A stretch of DNA of 29,909 bases from Roseiarcus sp052147395 (GTDB lineage: Bacteria > Pseudomonadota > Alphaproteobacteria > Rhizobiales > Beijerinckiaceae): the NCBI GenBank assembly GCA_052147395.1, contig JBKQKS010000335.1, positions 1-29,909 of the forward strand, in the 5' to 3' direction. The position numbers were made by a program, and so were the translations under genes. A model generated the notes under the pieces. It did no database searches. It saw nothing but the letters and a program-made list of their open reading frames with translations, and had not been told where the DNA came from. Of the stretch, positions 1 to 6,915 are shown piece by piece (position 1 is the stretch's first letter; each line of letters begins with the position of its first letter).

Positions 1-330
1 TCTTTCTGAACGCGCGCCGTATCGCGGAAAGGCTAGCGTCTCGAGATACACCTAATATCGAGTATAGGTCGCCCATCTTTCTACACAAACCTACCGCTCG
101 GAAACGCCAACCCGTCGTTCCGCCATAACAGCTCTGCCCGAAAGAGCCGTGGCCAAACGAGTTTTTTGCTATAGCGTGTTTGCTGCGCTCACGCCAGAAC
201 GCGAAAATTCGTCGGTTCGATGACGCGGAAATTGTCCGCGCCCGAATCGCGGAATTCGGGCTAGCGTCAGTTGACCTGTTCGTGTACGTAGCGCGGCGCC
301 GCCTCGTTGCTCTCCGGCATTCGTCCTGTC
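1..330. other. gene-poor remnant region with hairpin and imperfect direct repeat
   Basis: I see no convincing gene in this stretch. It holds a hairpin at 240-261 (arms GCCCGAAT and ATTCGGGC, 6-nt loop). It also holds an imperfect direct repeat: positions 21-40 and 246-268 share ATCGCGGAA followed, after 1 or 4 bases, by GGCTAGCGTC. A short inverted pair ACCTA/TAGGT lies at 50-69. Together with the decayed transposase end next door, this looks like debris of a mobile element. The short open frame at 180-377 has no recognisable protein pattern. Confidence 0.4.
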
Positions 331-564
331 CTACAGGCCGTTGTCAACGGGTTTTGTCGGACAGGGGAATCGGCTGAGGAAATTTGCAGCGTTCTGCATG
401 CAAGTCGACCGATATCCCGAGGTGGCGAGGTCGTCGGCGCATTCGGTTGGGGTGTAATCGGCCGGGACTTTGGCGATGGCGTCTGAGACGCCTTCGACGG
501 TTCGGGCGCCCGCCTTGCGCAGCAAGGTTGCAAGCTTGGCGAAAACTTTGTCGTTAAAGGGAGG
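331..564 (-). pseudogene. IS630-family transposase C-terminal remnant
   Basis: Translation of the minus strand over about 400-564 gives a segment that resembles the C-terminus of IS630-type transposases: a helix like 'KLATLLRKAGARTVE', then 'DAIAKV', then 'YTPTECADDLATSGY'. This matches the usual ending of the family (arginine-rich helix, 'AI', 'FTPxEC.NYF..AGY'). The catalytic DDE core that should lie upstream (above 600) is absent, because that DNA encodes the neighbouring ArsR regulator. The frame therefore has only about 50 recognisable residues and is a decayed fragment. A CCTGTCC/GGACAGG inverted pair at 325-331 and 359-365 may belong to the element end, but this is weak. Recognition is from memory of the family, not from a search. 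Confidence 0.6.
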
Positions 565-602
565 TCCGCGCGAGCGGAAAACCGTCTGCTCGGCGAGCAG
601 TA

Positions 603-941
603 TCACTTCCGACAAAATATCTCCACCAGCACGTTGATGACTTTGCGCACGTCGTCGTTGGCGAGGCTGTAATAGACCTGCTTGCCGTCGCGCCGAAAGG
701 TAACGAGGCCCTCCAGCCGGAGTCGCGCGAGTTGTTGCGATACGGTCGATTGGCGGATCTCCAGCGCCTCTTCGAGCTCGCCGACGTGTTTTTCGCCGTT
801 CACCAGCTGGCAGAGGATGTGCAGACGTGACTCGTGCGCTAGCGCCTTCAAGAAGTCGCTCGCTTCGCGCGCGCTCTCCGTCATCATGCTTATCGGGGTC
901 AGGTCAAGCACGTCGAAGCCTCTCGCAGCCACCATGGACAT
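603..941 (-). CDS. ArsR/SmtB-family repressor, SqrR/BigR-like persulfide sensor
   Basis: This 112-residue winged-helix regulator has the ArsR core: 'ALAHESRLHILCQL', then 'VGELEEALEIRQSTVSQQLARLRLEGLV' as the recognition helix, then the 'RRDGKQVYYSL' wing. It carries cysteines at 44 (in HILC) and 110 (in EIFC), 66 residues apart. That is the spacing of Cys41/Cys107 in Rhodobacter capsulatus SqrR and Cys42/Cys108 in Xylella BigR, repressors released when persulfide or polysulfide cross-links the pair. I infer sensing of reactive sulfur for the nearby sulfur-oxidation genes. The start at 941 has a modest purine-rich stretch (GGTAGG) just upstream; a start at the paired ATGs at 882-887 is possible and would keep the whole HTH. 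A second regulator with the same cysteine pattern lies at 24515-24862. Confidence 0.88.
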   Translation of the reverse strand: MSMVAARGFDVLDLTPISMMTESAREASDFLKALAHESRLHILCQLVNGEKHVGELEEALEIRQSTVSQQLARLRLEGLVTFRRDGKQVYYSLANDDVRKVINVLVEIFCRK

Positions 942-962
942 TGCCTACCGCCCACCGCAAAT

Positions 963-988
963 CGCTAGTAACCATATAGACTATAGCG
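963..988 (-). promoter_or_regulatory. candidate promoter/operator of the arsR gene at 603-941
   Basis: An AT-rich island in GC-rich DNA sits 22-47 bases upstream of the arsR start. Inverted arms CGCTA (963-967) and TAGCG (984-988) enclose AACCATATAGACTAT-like sequence. Read on the minus strand it contains TATAGT, a fair -10 element. ArsR repressors usually bind such imperfect palindromes at their own promoter. This match is weaker than the 16-bp sites found elsewhere in the window. Confidence 0.4.
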
Positions 989-1271
989 GCTTTGCGAGGG
1001 AGGCGCGAGCGGCATTTCAGCAGGGCCTCGAAGTGCTCGATGCGGCGGCCGATCCACGCATGAGCGCGGTTCGACACGCCAGCCTGTCCGGCCGCGCGCC
1101 GGCGGGTCGAAAATGACCTGTCCTTTCCATGGCTCGAACTCAAGAGTCCGCGAGCCTCCCCTCCGTTGCGACGTCCCTGAGGGCGCTCGTGATGGCCGCC
1201 CTCGAATCCGCCGCTGCTTTCGCCGCGCCGGCCCCGTTTCCCCCGGGCTGGCGAGCGTCCGCGACTCTGTT

Positions 1272-1296
1272 ATGCGTATATTCACGCATTCGAATG
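1272..1296. promoter_or_regulatory. operator-like palindrome, perfect ATTC-N8-GAAT match
   Basis: Positions 1280-1295 read ATTC-ACGCATTC-GAAT, a perfect fit to the ATTC-N8-GAAT motif reported for SqrR of Rhodobacter capsulatus. The block also has arms ATGCGT (1272-1277) and ACGCAT (1284-1289), and the 10-bp palindrome CATTCGAATG (1287-1296). It shares 13 of 16 bases with the site at the dsrA promoter (2735-2750). It sits downstream of the 1303-1554 gene and about 340 bases upstream of the arsR start, so the transcript it would control is unclear. Confidence 0.5.
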
Positions 1297-1302
1297 TCTT
1301 TG

Positions 1303-1554
1303 TCATCCATTTTCCAGCGCCGATGGCGCCCGTTCAGCCGGGGGCGACTTTTGGGCGCGCGCCCAGTCCCCCAACGCCGTCCCCCAGGCCTCCGCCGTCG
1401 CCGCGTCGATTTCGAGAATCGTGTAGCGTGCCCCCTCTCGGATCGTGACCCTGAGGAGCTTCATGCCGCTCTCGTAGGCGACGTCGTCGAGCCAGACGCG
1501 GCGTCCGTAGGGCGCCTCGATCTCCGCGAGCCGCGTTTTGACGCTGTCAGCCAC
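1303..1554 (-). CDS. small conserved-looking protein of unknown function
   Basis: I do not recognise this 83-residue protein. It starts with GTG at 1554 and overlaps the end of the preceding gene by 8 bases, so it is translationally coupled and probably third in the tauD-type operon. The sequence is soluble and balanced: an N-terminal 'RLAEIEAPYGRRVWLDDVAYESGMKLLRV' region with alternating hydrophobics suggestive of beta strands, then 'TILEIDAATAEAWGTALGDWA', a helix rich in Ala and Trp, and a basic/proline tail. It has no cysteine, no signal peptide and no membrane segment. Coding is supported by the protein-like composition and the tight packing. Confidence 0.65.
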   Translation of the reverse strand: MADSVKTRLAEIEAPYGRRVWLDDVAYESGMKLLRVTIREGARYTILEIDAATAEAWGTALGDWARAQKSPPAERAPSALENG

Positions 1555-1750
1555 GGGGCAACGGCTCCGCGCGCTGGAACGCGACTTCGAGCTCCTGCTC
1601 CCAGAAGCGCGGCGTATCCGCGAATTCGGGTTTGATGTCCATGAACAGGTGGATCGCGCCGGCCTTGGCGGCTTCGACCACCACGCGCTCGAGCTCGAGA
1701 AAGCTCGTCATTTGCGGATTGGCGATCATGAGTTCGCTGATTCGCGCCAT
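1547..1750 (-). CDS. small protein of unknown function in the dioxygenase operon
   Basis: This 67-residue protein is not a family I recognise. The ATG at 1750 is preceded by GAGGGG at a spacing of about 9 and is preferred over the in-frame TTG one codon upstream. It is predicted to be soluble, with an amphipathic helix ('FLELERVVVEAAKAGAIHLFMDI') followed by 'KPEFADTPRFWEQELEVAFQRA'. It lies 19 bases after the dioxygenase stop and overlaps the next small gene. The two small proteins may be accessory partners of the dioxygenase, which is only an inference from the operon. Confidence 0.65.
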   Translation of the reverse strand: MARISELMIANPQMTSFLELERVVVEAAKAGAIHLFMDIKPEFADTPRFWEQELEVAFQRAEPLPRG

Positions 1751-1769
1751 CAAAATTTTCCCCTCGTGT

Positions 1770-2693
1770 TCACGCGGCCACGCGATCGTGGAAGCGGATG
1801 CGATAGATGAGCCGACCGGCGCCCTCGCGCGAATCGTCGAAAGCGGCGCGGTCGTGCAGTACGTTGTTACAAATGAGGCCCTCGCCCGGCGAAAGCCGGC
1901 CTTCGAGTACGAGCGGGTCGTTGTCGAGGATCGCTTCGAGCCGTTCGGCCGCGCGCCGGGTTACGGAATCGTCCCGCCACGCCACGTTGCGCTTGCGCGC
2001 GGTGTAGCGCATTCCGAGCGCTCCCGATTCCGGATCGACGTAGAACACCGGCCCGACGTTGAGCGGCCTGACGTGCCCGTCGGGCTCGCGATTTTCCGGG
2101 ATCGTCATGGCGTCCGGGCGCGTCAGCGCGGCGACCAGCTCGGGGTCCTCGTCGCGCAGGCGGATATAGGCGATGTCGGGATCGAGCAGCCGATTCGCGC
2201 CGCCGCTCGCGGCAGCGCGTGCGCAATGCAGCAGCATCGCCTTGATGCAGCGCGCTGGCCCACGGAAGTTGTAATAGCCGTCGGTGTGCCATCTGAGCCC
2301 ATGATCGGTATAGGGAATGTAGCCGAGCCGCCCGCCGCCGGCGACGACCTCGATGCGCACCACCCCGTCGGACTCGGCCGAACGATGATCCTCCGCAATG
2401 CGGAGACCGAGAGCGGCGCCGAAGGCTTTCAGCTCCGATCTCGTATTCACGTCCTCGCCGGATGCCGCAGGCGTGACGTAAATCGCCATGTTGGCGCGCC
2501 TGCAGCGCTCGCGGATCGCCGTTTGCTCCGCCGCCGTAGGCGCTCCGAGACGCTCGATCTCGACTCGAAGCGCGTCCATACTATTCGGATAAGAAGAAAG
2601 CTTGCGCGCCCGCCAAGCCTCGTAGGCGCTATAATTGTTGAGATCGAACGCCGCCGCTGTTGTCGAGGGGTCGCGTTCCAGGATTTTGGACAT
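1770..2693 (-). CDS. TauD/TfdA-family Fe(II)/2-oxoglutarate-type dioxygenase
   Basis: The protein of 307 residues has the TauD/TfdA fold signature. The HxD iron-binding motif is in 'RWHTDGYYN' (His136, Asp138), the distal histidine in 'NNVLHDRAAF' (His280), and a C-terminal arginine-rich 'RLIYRIRF' should hold the 2-oxoglutarate carboxylate. Family members couple 2-oxoglutarate decarboxylation to hydroxylation; taurine dioxygenase releases sulfite. The substrate here is unknown. The ATG at 2693 is chosen because GGGAGG lies about 10 bases upstream; the upstream ATG at 2732 has no ribosome site. The gene is divergent from dsrA and shares its 115-base promoter region, including a putative persulfide-repressor site. 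Co-regulation with sulfur oxidation is therefore likely, and a role in feeding organosulfur-derived sulfite is a possibility, not shown. Confidence 0.85.
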   Translation of the reverse strand: MSKILERDPSTTAAAFDLNNYSAYEAWRARKLSSYPNSMDALRVEIERLGAPTAAEQTAIRERCRRANMAIYVTPAASGEDVNTRSELKAFGAALGLRIAEDHRSAESDGVVRIEVVAGGGRLGYIPYTDHGLRWHTDGYYNFRGPARCIKAMLLHCARAAASGGANRLLDPDIAYIRLRDEDPELVAALTRPDAMTIPENREPDGHVRPLNVGPVFYVDPESGALGMRYTARKRNVAWRDDSVTRRAAERLEAILDNDPLVLEGRLSPGEGLICNNVLHDRAAFDDSREGAGRLIYRIRFHDRVAA

Positions 2694-2734
2694 CCGAAAA
2701 AGGCCTCCCACACAAAAATTTCTTCGCCGCATCT

Positions 2735-2763
2735 ATTCACATATTCTAATTTTTGTCTATGAT
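2735..2763 (+). promoter_or_regulatory. dsrA promoter with overlapping SqrR-like operator
   Basis: A sigma70-like promoter reads TTCACA (-35, 2736-2741), a 16-base spacer and TATGAT (-10, 2758-2763), placing the start near 2770 and a leader of about 38 bases before dsrA. The 16-bp element ATTC-ACATATTC-TAAT (2735-2750) covers the -35 and spacer; it differs from the perfect ATTC-N8-GAAT motif by one outer base. Being in the divergent region, it could also control the tauD-type operon, whose minus strand carries TAGACA (2754-2759) as a possible -35. Repression by one of the two ArsR proteins is inferred. Confidence 0.6.
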
Positions 2764-2807
2764 CGGCGTGCGAGGCGCCCGCGAGAGCGCAGTTAGGGAG
2801 ATTGTCC

Positions 2808-4118
2808 ATGACGGATAAGGACGTGCACGAGTCCCCCGCGGCGGAGGTTTCCGCTCCCGCTCATCACCCGACCCCCATGTTAGATCAATTGGAGGGCGGC
2901 CCTTGGCCGAGCTTCGTCACCGGCCTGAAGCGGCTGCGCGACGAGGGCGTCCCGCAAAATGCGGCGATGATGAACGACCTGCTCGGCCAGCTCGAGCACT
3001 CCTACGAGGAGCGGCTCGGCTACTGGAAGGGCGGCACGGTTTCGGTGTTCGGCTATGGCGGAGGCATCATTCCGCGCTTTTCCGAGGTCGCCGCCAAATA
3101 TCCGGCCTCCAAGGAGTTCCATACGCTGCGCGTGCAGCCGCCGGCCGGCTACCATTATTCCACCGACGTCCTGCGCCAACTCTGCGACATCTGGGAGAAG
3201 CACGGCTCCGGCCTCATCGCCTTCCACGGCCAGAGCGGCGACATCATGTTCCAGGGCTGTTCGACCGAGAACGTCCAAAAAGCCTTCGACGATCTCAACG
3301 AGATCGGCTTCGACCTCGGCGGCGCCGGGCCGGCGATGCGCACCTCGACGAGCTGCGTCGGCCACGCCCGCTGCGAAATGAGCTGCTACGACGAGGTCAA
3401 GGCGCACCGCACGATGCTCAACCAGTTCCTCGACGAGATGCATCGTCCGGCCTTGCCTTATAAATTCAAGTTCAAGTTTTCCGGTTGCGGCAACGATTGC
3501 GTCAACGCCATCCATCGCGCCGATTTCGCGGTGATCGGCACCTGGCGCGACGACATGAAGGTCAACCAGGAGGAAGTGAAGAAATACGTCGCCAAGGCCG
3601 GGCGCAAGTACACGATCGACAAAGTGATCTCGATGTGCCCGACGCGCGCGCTGAGCCTCAACGACGACGACACGCTCGAGGTCGACAACAAGTCCTGCGT
3701 GCGCTGCATGCACTGCCTCAACGTGATGAACAAGGCGTTGTCGCCGGGCGACGACCGCGGCGCGGCGATCCTTGTCGGCGGCAAGCGGGCGCTGAAGGTC
3801 GGCGACCTCATGGGCACGGTGATCGTGCCGTTCATCAAGCTCGAGACCGACGAGGACTATCAGAAGCTGGTGGATTTCGGACGCCGCCTCGTCGACTTCT
3901 TCGCCGAGAACGCGCTCGAGCACGAGCGCATCGGCGAGACCATCGACCGCATCGGCCTGCCCGCCTTCCTCGAGGCGATCGAAGTCGACCCCGACCCGAA
4001 CATGGTCAACCATCCGCGAACGTCCTGCTACGTACGCACCGACGATTTCACGGAAGAGGCGGAAAAGTACTTCGAACGCAAAGCCCACGAAGCCGGCCTC
4101 GACAAGGCGGCGGAATAA
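2808..4118 (+). CDS. dsrA: dissimilatory sulfite reductase alpha subunit (reverse type)
   Basis: DsrA (436 residues) with DsrB forms the alpha2beta2 siroheme enzyme that, in sulfur oxidisers, converts DsrC-bound sulfur to sulfite in the cytoplasm. The siroheme/[4Fe-4S] ligands are visible: Cys183 and Cys189 in 'SCVGHARCEMSCYDE', then Cys227 and Cys231 in 'FSGCGNDCVNA'. An inserted ferredoxin domain has Cys277 ('MCPTRAL') and Cys297, Cys300, Cys303 ('SCVRCMHC'). Length is normal for the family. The ATG at 2808 follows AGGGAG at a good distance; an in-frame ATG two codons earlier is less well placed. It is the first gene of the dsr operon. The direction of catalysis is inferred from dsrEFH and dsrL in the same operon and from the lack of dsrD. 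Confidence 0.97.
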   Translation: MTDKDVHESPAAEVSAPAHHPTPMLDQLEGGPWPSFVTGLKRLRDEGVPQNAAMMNDLLGQLEHSYEERLGYWKGGTVSVFGYGGGIIPRFSEVAAKYPASKEFHTLRVQPPAGYHYSTDVLRQLCDIWEKHGSGLIAFHGQSGDIMFQGCSTENVQKAFDDLNEIGFDLGGAGPAMRTSTSCVGHARCEMSCYDEVKAHRTMLNQFLDEMHRPALPYKFKFKFSGCGNDCVNAIHRADFAVIGTWRDDMKVNQEEVKKYVAKAGRKYTIDKVISMCPTRALSLNDDDTLEVDNKSCVRCMHCLNVMNKALSPGDDRGAAILVGGKRALKVGDLMGTVIVPFIKLETDEDYQKLVDFGRRLVDFFAENALEHERIGETIDRIGLPAFLEAIEVDPDPNMVNHPRTSCYVRTDDFTEEAEKYFERKAHEAGLDKAAE

Positions 4119-4142
4119 CAGGGCGCTAGGGAGGCCACACCG

Positions 4143-5222
4143 ATGAACGCACCGCTGGAGCACCGTCGCCCGATCGAATCGGGCGTACCCGATCCGTTCC
4201 CCTTCATGCACCCGCTTCTGAAGAAGAACTACGGGCAATGGGCCTGGCATGACCGGCCGCGGCCGGGCGTGCTGCACCACGTCGCCAAGACCGGCGACGA
4301 GGTGTGGACGGTGCGCGCCGGCACGCAGCGCCAGATGGACGTCTTCACCATCCGCAAGCTCTGCGACATCGGCGACACGTTCGCCGAAGGGCATGTGCGG
4401 TTCACCACGCGCAGCAACATCGAATTCATGCTGAGCGCGTTCGACAAGGTCAATCCGCTGATCGAGGCGCTGGAGGGCGCCGGCTTCCCGGTCGGCGGCA
4501 CCGGCAATTCGGTGTCGATGATCTCGCACACCCAAGGTTGGCTGCATTGCGACATCCCCGGCACCGACGCCTCCGGCGTGGTGAAAAGCCTGATGGACAT
4601 GATGCACTACGAGTTCACGCATGAGGAGATGCCCAACCGGGTGCGCATCACCACCTCCTGCTGCCAGATCAACTGCGGCGGCCAAGGCGACATCTCGATC
4701 AACGTCCAGTATACGAAGCCGCCGCGCATCAACCACGACCTCGTCTCCAAGGTCTGCGAGCGTCCGGCGGTGGTGGCGCGCTGCCCGGTGGCGGCCATCC
4801 GCCCGGCCATTGTCGACGGCAAGCCGTCGCTCGAAGTCGACGAGAGCAAGTGCGTGTGCTGCGGCGCCTGCTATCCCCCGTGCCCGCCGATGCAGATCAA
4901 CGGCGCCGATTCGACCAAGCTCGCGGTCTGGGTCGGCGGCAAGCATTCCAACGCGCGCTCCAAGCCGACCTTCCACAAGCTCGTCGTCGCCAACCTCCCC
5001 AACAATCCGCCGCGCTGGCCGGAGGTCGAGGAGGTCGTGCACAAGATCCTCTTCGCTTACAAGGAGCACGGTCGCCATTACGAGCGCATGGGCGAATGGA
5101 TCGAGCGCGTCGGCTGGCCGCGGTTCTTCGAGCTCACCGGCTTTGCCTTCACCAAGCACCATATCGACACGTGGACGGGCGCGCGCAAGACGATGAACAT
5201 GTCCGCGCACCTCCACTTCTGA
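4143..5222 (+). CDS. dsrB: dissimilatory sulfite reductase beta subunit (reverse type)
   Basis: DsrB, 359 residues, carries the catalytically active siroheme in known DsrAB structures and docks DsrC. Cysteines for the siroheme-coupled cluster are at 136 ('HTQGWLHCDIP'), 173/174 and 178 ('TSCCQINCGGQGD'). A ferredoxin domain follows, with 'CPVAAI' and the 'KCVCCGACYPPCPP' cluster starting at Cys237. The arrangement matches DsrB rather than DsrA or assimilatory CysI. It starts 24 bases after dsrA behind a GGGAGG site, consistent with translation from the same mRNA. No defect is visible. Confidence 0.97.
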   Translation: MNAPLEHRRPIESGVPDPFPFMHPLLKKNYGQWAWHDRPRPGVLHHVAKTGDEVWTVRAGTQRQMDVFTIRKLCDIGDTFAEGHVRFTTRSNIEFMLSAFDKVNPLIEALEGAGFPVGGTGNSVSMISHTQGWLHCDIPGTDASGVVKSLMDMMHYEFTHEEMPNRVRITTSCCQINCGGQGDISINVQYTKPPRINHDLVSKVCERPAVVARCPVAAIRPAIVDGKPSLEVDESKCVCCGACYPPCPPMQINGADSTKLAVWVGGKHSNARSKPTFHKLVVANLPNNPPRWPEVEEVVHKILFAYKEHGRHYERMGEWIERVGWPRFFELTGFAFTKHHIDTWTGARKTMNMSAHLHF

Positions 5223-5238
5223 TCCAGGGAGACCTTCC

Positions 5239-5631
5239 TTGCGCTTCGCGATCCAGGTCAACGAAGGTCCCTACACCCATCAGGCGTCGGACAGCGCGCT
5301 GCAGTTCGCGCGGGCGTTGCTCGAGAAGGGGCATGAGATCTTTCGGGTGTTCTTCTACCACGACGGCGTCAACAACGGCACGCGTTACACCGTGCCGCCG
5401 CAGGACGACCGCAATCTCCAGCGCGCCTGGAGCGAGCTGGCGTTGACGAAGAACATCGACCTCGTCGTGTGCATCGCCGCGGCCCAGCGCCGCGGCATCC
5501 TGGACGCCAACGAAGCCAAGCGGCAGGGCAAGGACGGCGACAATATCGCACCGGGCTTCCGCATCTCCGGCCTCGGCCAGTTGATCGAGGCCGGCATCCA
5601 CGCCGATCGTCTCGTAGTGTTCGGAGACTGA
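5239..5631 (+). CDS. dsrE: sulfurtransferase subunit DsrE
   Basis: DsrE is part of the cytoplasmic DsrE2F2H2 hexamer (TusBCD-like) that passes sulfane sulfur to DsrC. The 130-residue protein has the DsrE/TusD fold ('RFAIQVNEGPYTHQASDSALQFA' start). Its persulfide-carrying cysteine falls at residue 78 ('DLVVCIAAAQRRG'), the same number as active Cys78 of Allochromatium vinosum DsrE. The start codon is TTG (5239) after a CAGGGAGA ribosome site, as no ATG lies in the right place. The presence of dsrEFH is a recognised marker of oxidative Dsr systems. Confidence 0.95.
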   Translation: MRFAIQVNEGPYTHQASDSALQFARALLEKGHEIFRVFFYHDGVNNGTRYTVPPQDDRNLQRAWSELALTKNIDLVVCIAAAQRRGILDANEAKRQGKDGDNIAPGFRISGLGQLIEAGIHADRLVVFGD

Positions 5632-5643
5632 GGTCCGCGCGCC

Positions 5644-6054
5644 ATGTCCGAAACCAAGAAGAACTTCCTCTACATCAACCGCAAGGCGCCCTACGGGACG
5701 ATCTATGCGCTGGAATCTCTGGAGGTCGCGCTCATCGGCGCCGCCTTCGAGCAGGATGTCGCGCTGGCGTTCATCGACGACGGCGTCTACCAGATCGCCG
5801 AGGGTCAGAACAGCGCCGGCATCGGCATGAAGAACTTCTCCAAGACCTATCGCGCGCTCGGCGACTACGAGGTGCGCAAGCTCTATGTCGAGCGGGAATC
5901 GCTGATCGAGCGCGGGCTCGGACAGGAAAACCTGATGCCGATCGTCTACGAGGACGAGAACGAGGATTATGCCGAGAAGCCGTCGATTCACATCGTCGAT
6001 CGCGCCGAAATCGCGAAGCTGATCGGCGAGGCCGATATCATCCTGAGTTTCTAG
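5644..6054 (+). CDS. dsrF: sulfurtransferase subunit DsrF
   Basis: DsrF (136 residues) is the TusC-like subunit of the DsrEFH hexamer. It shows the family start ('KKNFLYINRKAPYGTIYALESLEVALIGAAFEQDVALAFIDDGVYQ' region) and an acidic middle. It contains no cysteine at all, in keeping with the view that DsrF is structural while DsrE and DsrH hold the conserved cysteines. ATG start; 12 bases separate it from dsrE and 12 from dsrH. Confidence 0.95.
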   Translation: MSETKKNFLYINRKAPYGTIYALESLEVALIGAAFEQDVALAFIDDGVYQIAEGQNSAGIGMKNFSKTYRALGDYEVRKLYVERESLIERGLGQENLMPIVYEDENEDYAEKPSIHIVDRAEIAKLIGEADIILSF

Positions 6055-6066
6055 AGGTCGACCGCC

Positions 6067-6375
6067 TTGTCCACGCTGCACATCGTCAATAAATCGCCCT
6101 ACGAGCGCGTCACGCTCGCGAGCTGCCTCTCACATCTAGCCCCCGGCGACGCTGTGCTGATATTCGAAGACGGCGTTCTCGGCGCCCGCAAGGGCGGCGC
6201 GTTCGCCAAGCGCCTGAGCGAGGCCGCCGCGACCTTCGCGCTCTATGTGCTCGGCCCGGACGTTTACGCACGCGGCTTGAAGGATAACGACTTGGCCGAG
6301 GGCGTCAAAGTCGTCGGCTACGACGGCTTCGTCGATCTCGCAGTCGACCATGCGCGGGTCTGCGCCTGGCTCTGA
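6067..6375 (+). CDS. dsrH: sulfurtransferase subunit DsrH
   Basis: DsrH (102 residues) is the TusB-like subunit of the DsrEFH complex. The conserved cysteine is at residue 20 ('VTLASCLSHL'), as in characterised DsrH. The typical central 'GDAVLIFEDGVLGA' and 'LYVLGPDVYARGL' strands are present, and the protein ends 'CAWL'. The start codon is TTG (6067) after AGGTCGACC, the second TTG start in this short operon stretch (dsrE is the other). Confidence 0.94.
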   Translation: MSTLHIVNKSPYERVTLASCLSHLAPGDAVLIFEDGVLGARKGGAFAKRLSEAAATFALYVLGPDVYARGLKDNDLAEGVKVVGYDGFVDLAVDHARVCAWL

Positions 6376-6422
6376 ACCTGGGCGCGTGGCCCTGAAAACC
6401 AGATGAGGGAGAGGGAAATTCC

Positions 6423-6758
6423 ATGTCAGCATATGCATTCAACGGCGCCGAAATCCCGCACGACGAAGAGGGCTATCTCACCGACATCGGCGAGTGGACG
6501 CCCGAACTCGCCGGGCTCATCGCCAAGAGCGAAAACATCGACATGACCCCCGAACACTGGGAGGTGGTCAACTTCCTGCGCGAATATTACGAAGAGTATC
6601 AGATCGCGCCGGCCGTTCGCATCCTGATGAAGGAAATGACCAAGAAGTACGGCAAGCAAAAGGGCGACCAGAAGTACCTCTACGCCCTGTTCCCCTACGG
6701 TCCCGCCAAGCAGGCGTGCAAGATCGCCGGCTTGCCGAAGCCGACCGGCTGCGTCTGA
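6423..6758 (+). CDS. dsrC: sulfur carrier protein DsrC
   Basis: DsrC accepts sulfur from DsrEFH and presents it to DsrAB, forming a DsrC trisulfide that interacts with DsrMK. This 111-residue copy has both functional cysteines on the flexible C-terminal arm: Cys99 and Cys110 in 'KQACKIAGLPKPTGCV', ten residues apart with Cys penultimate. A strong GAGGGAGAGGG ribosome site lies before the ATG. A stem-loop follows the stop at 6784-6809, which could raise dsrC message over downstream genes. A second DsrC-like gene without these cysteines lies at 15858. Confidence 0.97.
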   Translation: MSAYAFNGAEIPHDEEGYLTDIGEWTPELAGLIAKSENIDMTPEHWEVVNFLREYYEEYQIAPAVRILMKEMTKKYGKQKGDQKYLYALFPYGPAKQACKIAGLPKPTGCV

Positions 6759-6778
6759 CGAGCTAATCGCCGGGGCTT

Positions 6779-6809
6779 TCATCCCGAGACCGTCGAAGGA
6801 CGGGCTCGG
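6779..6809 (+). repeat. dispersed intergenic repeat forming a hairpin after dsrC
   Basis: Positions 6784-6794 and 6799-6809 pair as an 11-bp stem with one mismatch around a GAAG loop. No T-run follows, so it is not a classical rho-independent terminator; mRNA stabilisation or attenuation is more likely. Bases 6779-6799, read on the minus strand, match 18 of 21 bases of 18590-18610 (a CCTTCGAC...CTC-GGATGA element), indicating a dispersed repeat family present twice in this window in opposite orientations. Confidence 0.65.
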
Positions 6810-6915
6810 CTGAGGGAAGTGAGGGCGCGCGACCGACGCGGTCGGCGCAGACGAGCGCAGCGGGCCCTGGTCCGCCGGCGAAAGGGCGCTTTATTGCGCC
6901 TGAACGGGGAGGAAC

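Larger units (their letters stand above)
942..1302. other. intergenic region without a recognisable gene
   Basis: No open frame in this 361-base stretch on either strand looks like a protein; the frames present are rich in Arg/Pro/Ser, as expected of GC-rich non-coding DNA. It contains the arsR promoter candidate near 963-988 and a strong operator-like palindrome at 1272-1296 (listed separately). A long leader of arsR or a small RNA cannot be excluded. Confidence 0.5.

Noticed and set aside
965..1306. Minus-strand open frame in the gap between arsR and the small-protein operon
   Set aside because: Arg/Pro/Ser-rich translation without hydrophobic core or motif, and no ribosome site; more likely non-coding.
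2880..5261. Long open frame on the minus strand opposite dsrA-dsrB (793 codons)
   Set aside because: Antisense to two unmistakable genes with conserved cluster cysteines. The translation is rich in Arg, His, Asp and Val repeats typical of the shadow of GC-rich codons.
6885..6900. Small GGCGC/GCGCC hairpin before dsrM
   Set aside because: Only 5 bp stem in GC-rich DNA and no T-run; not enough for a terminator or riboswitch call.
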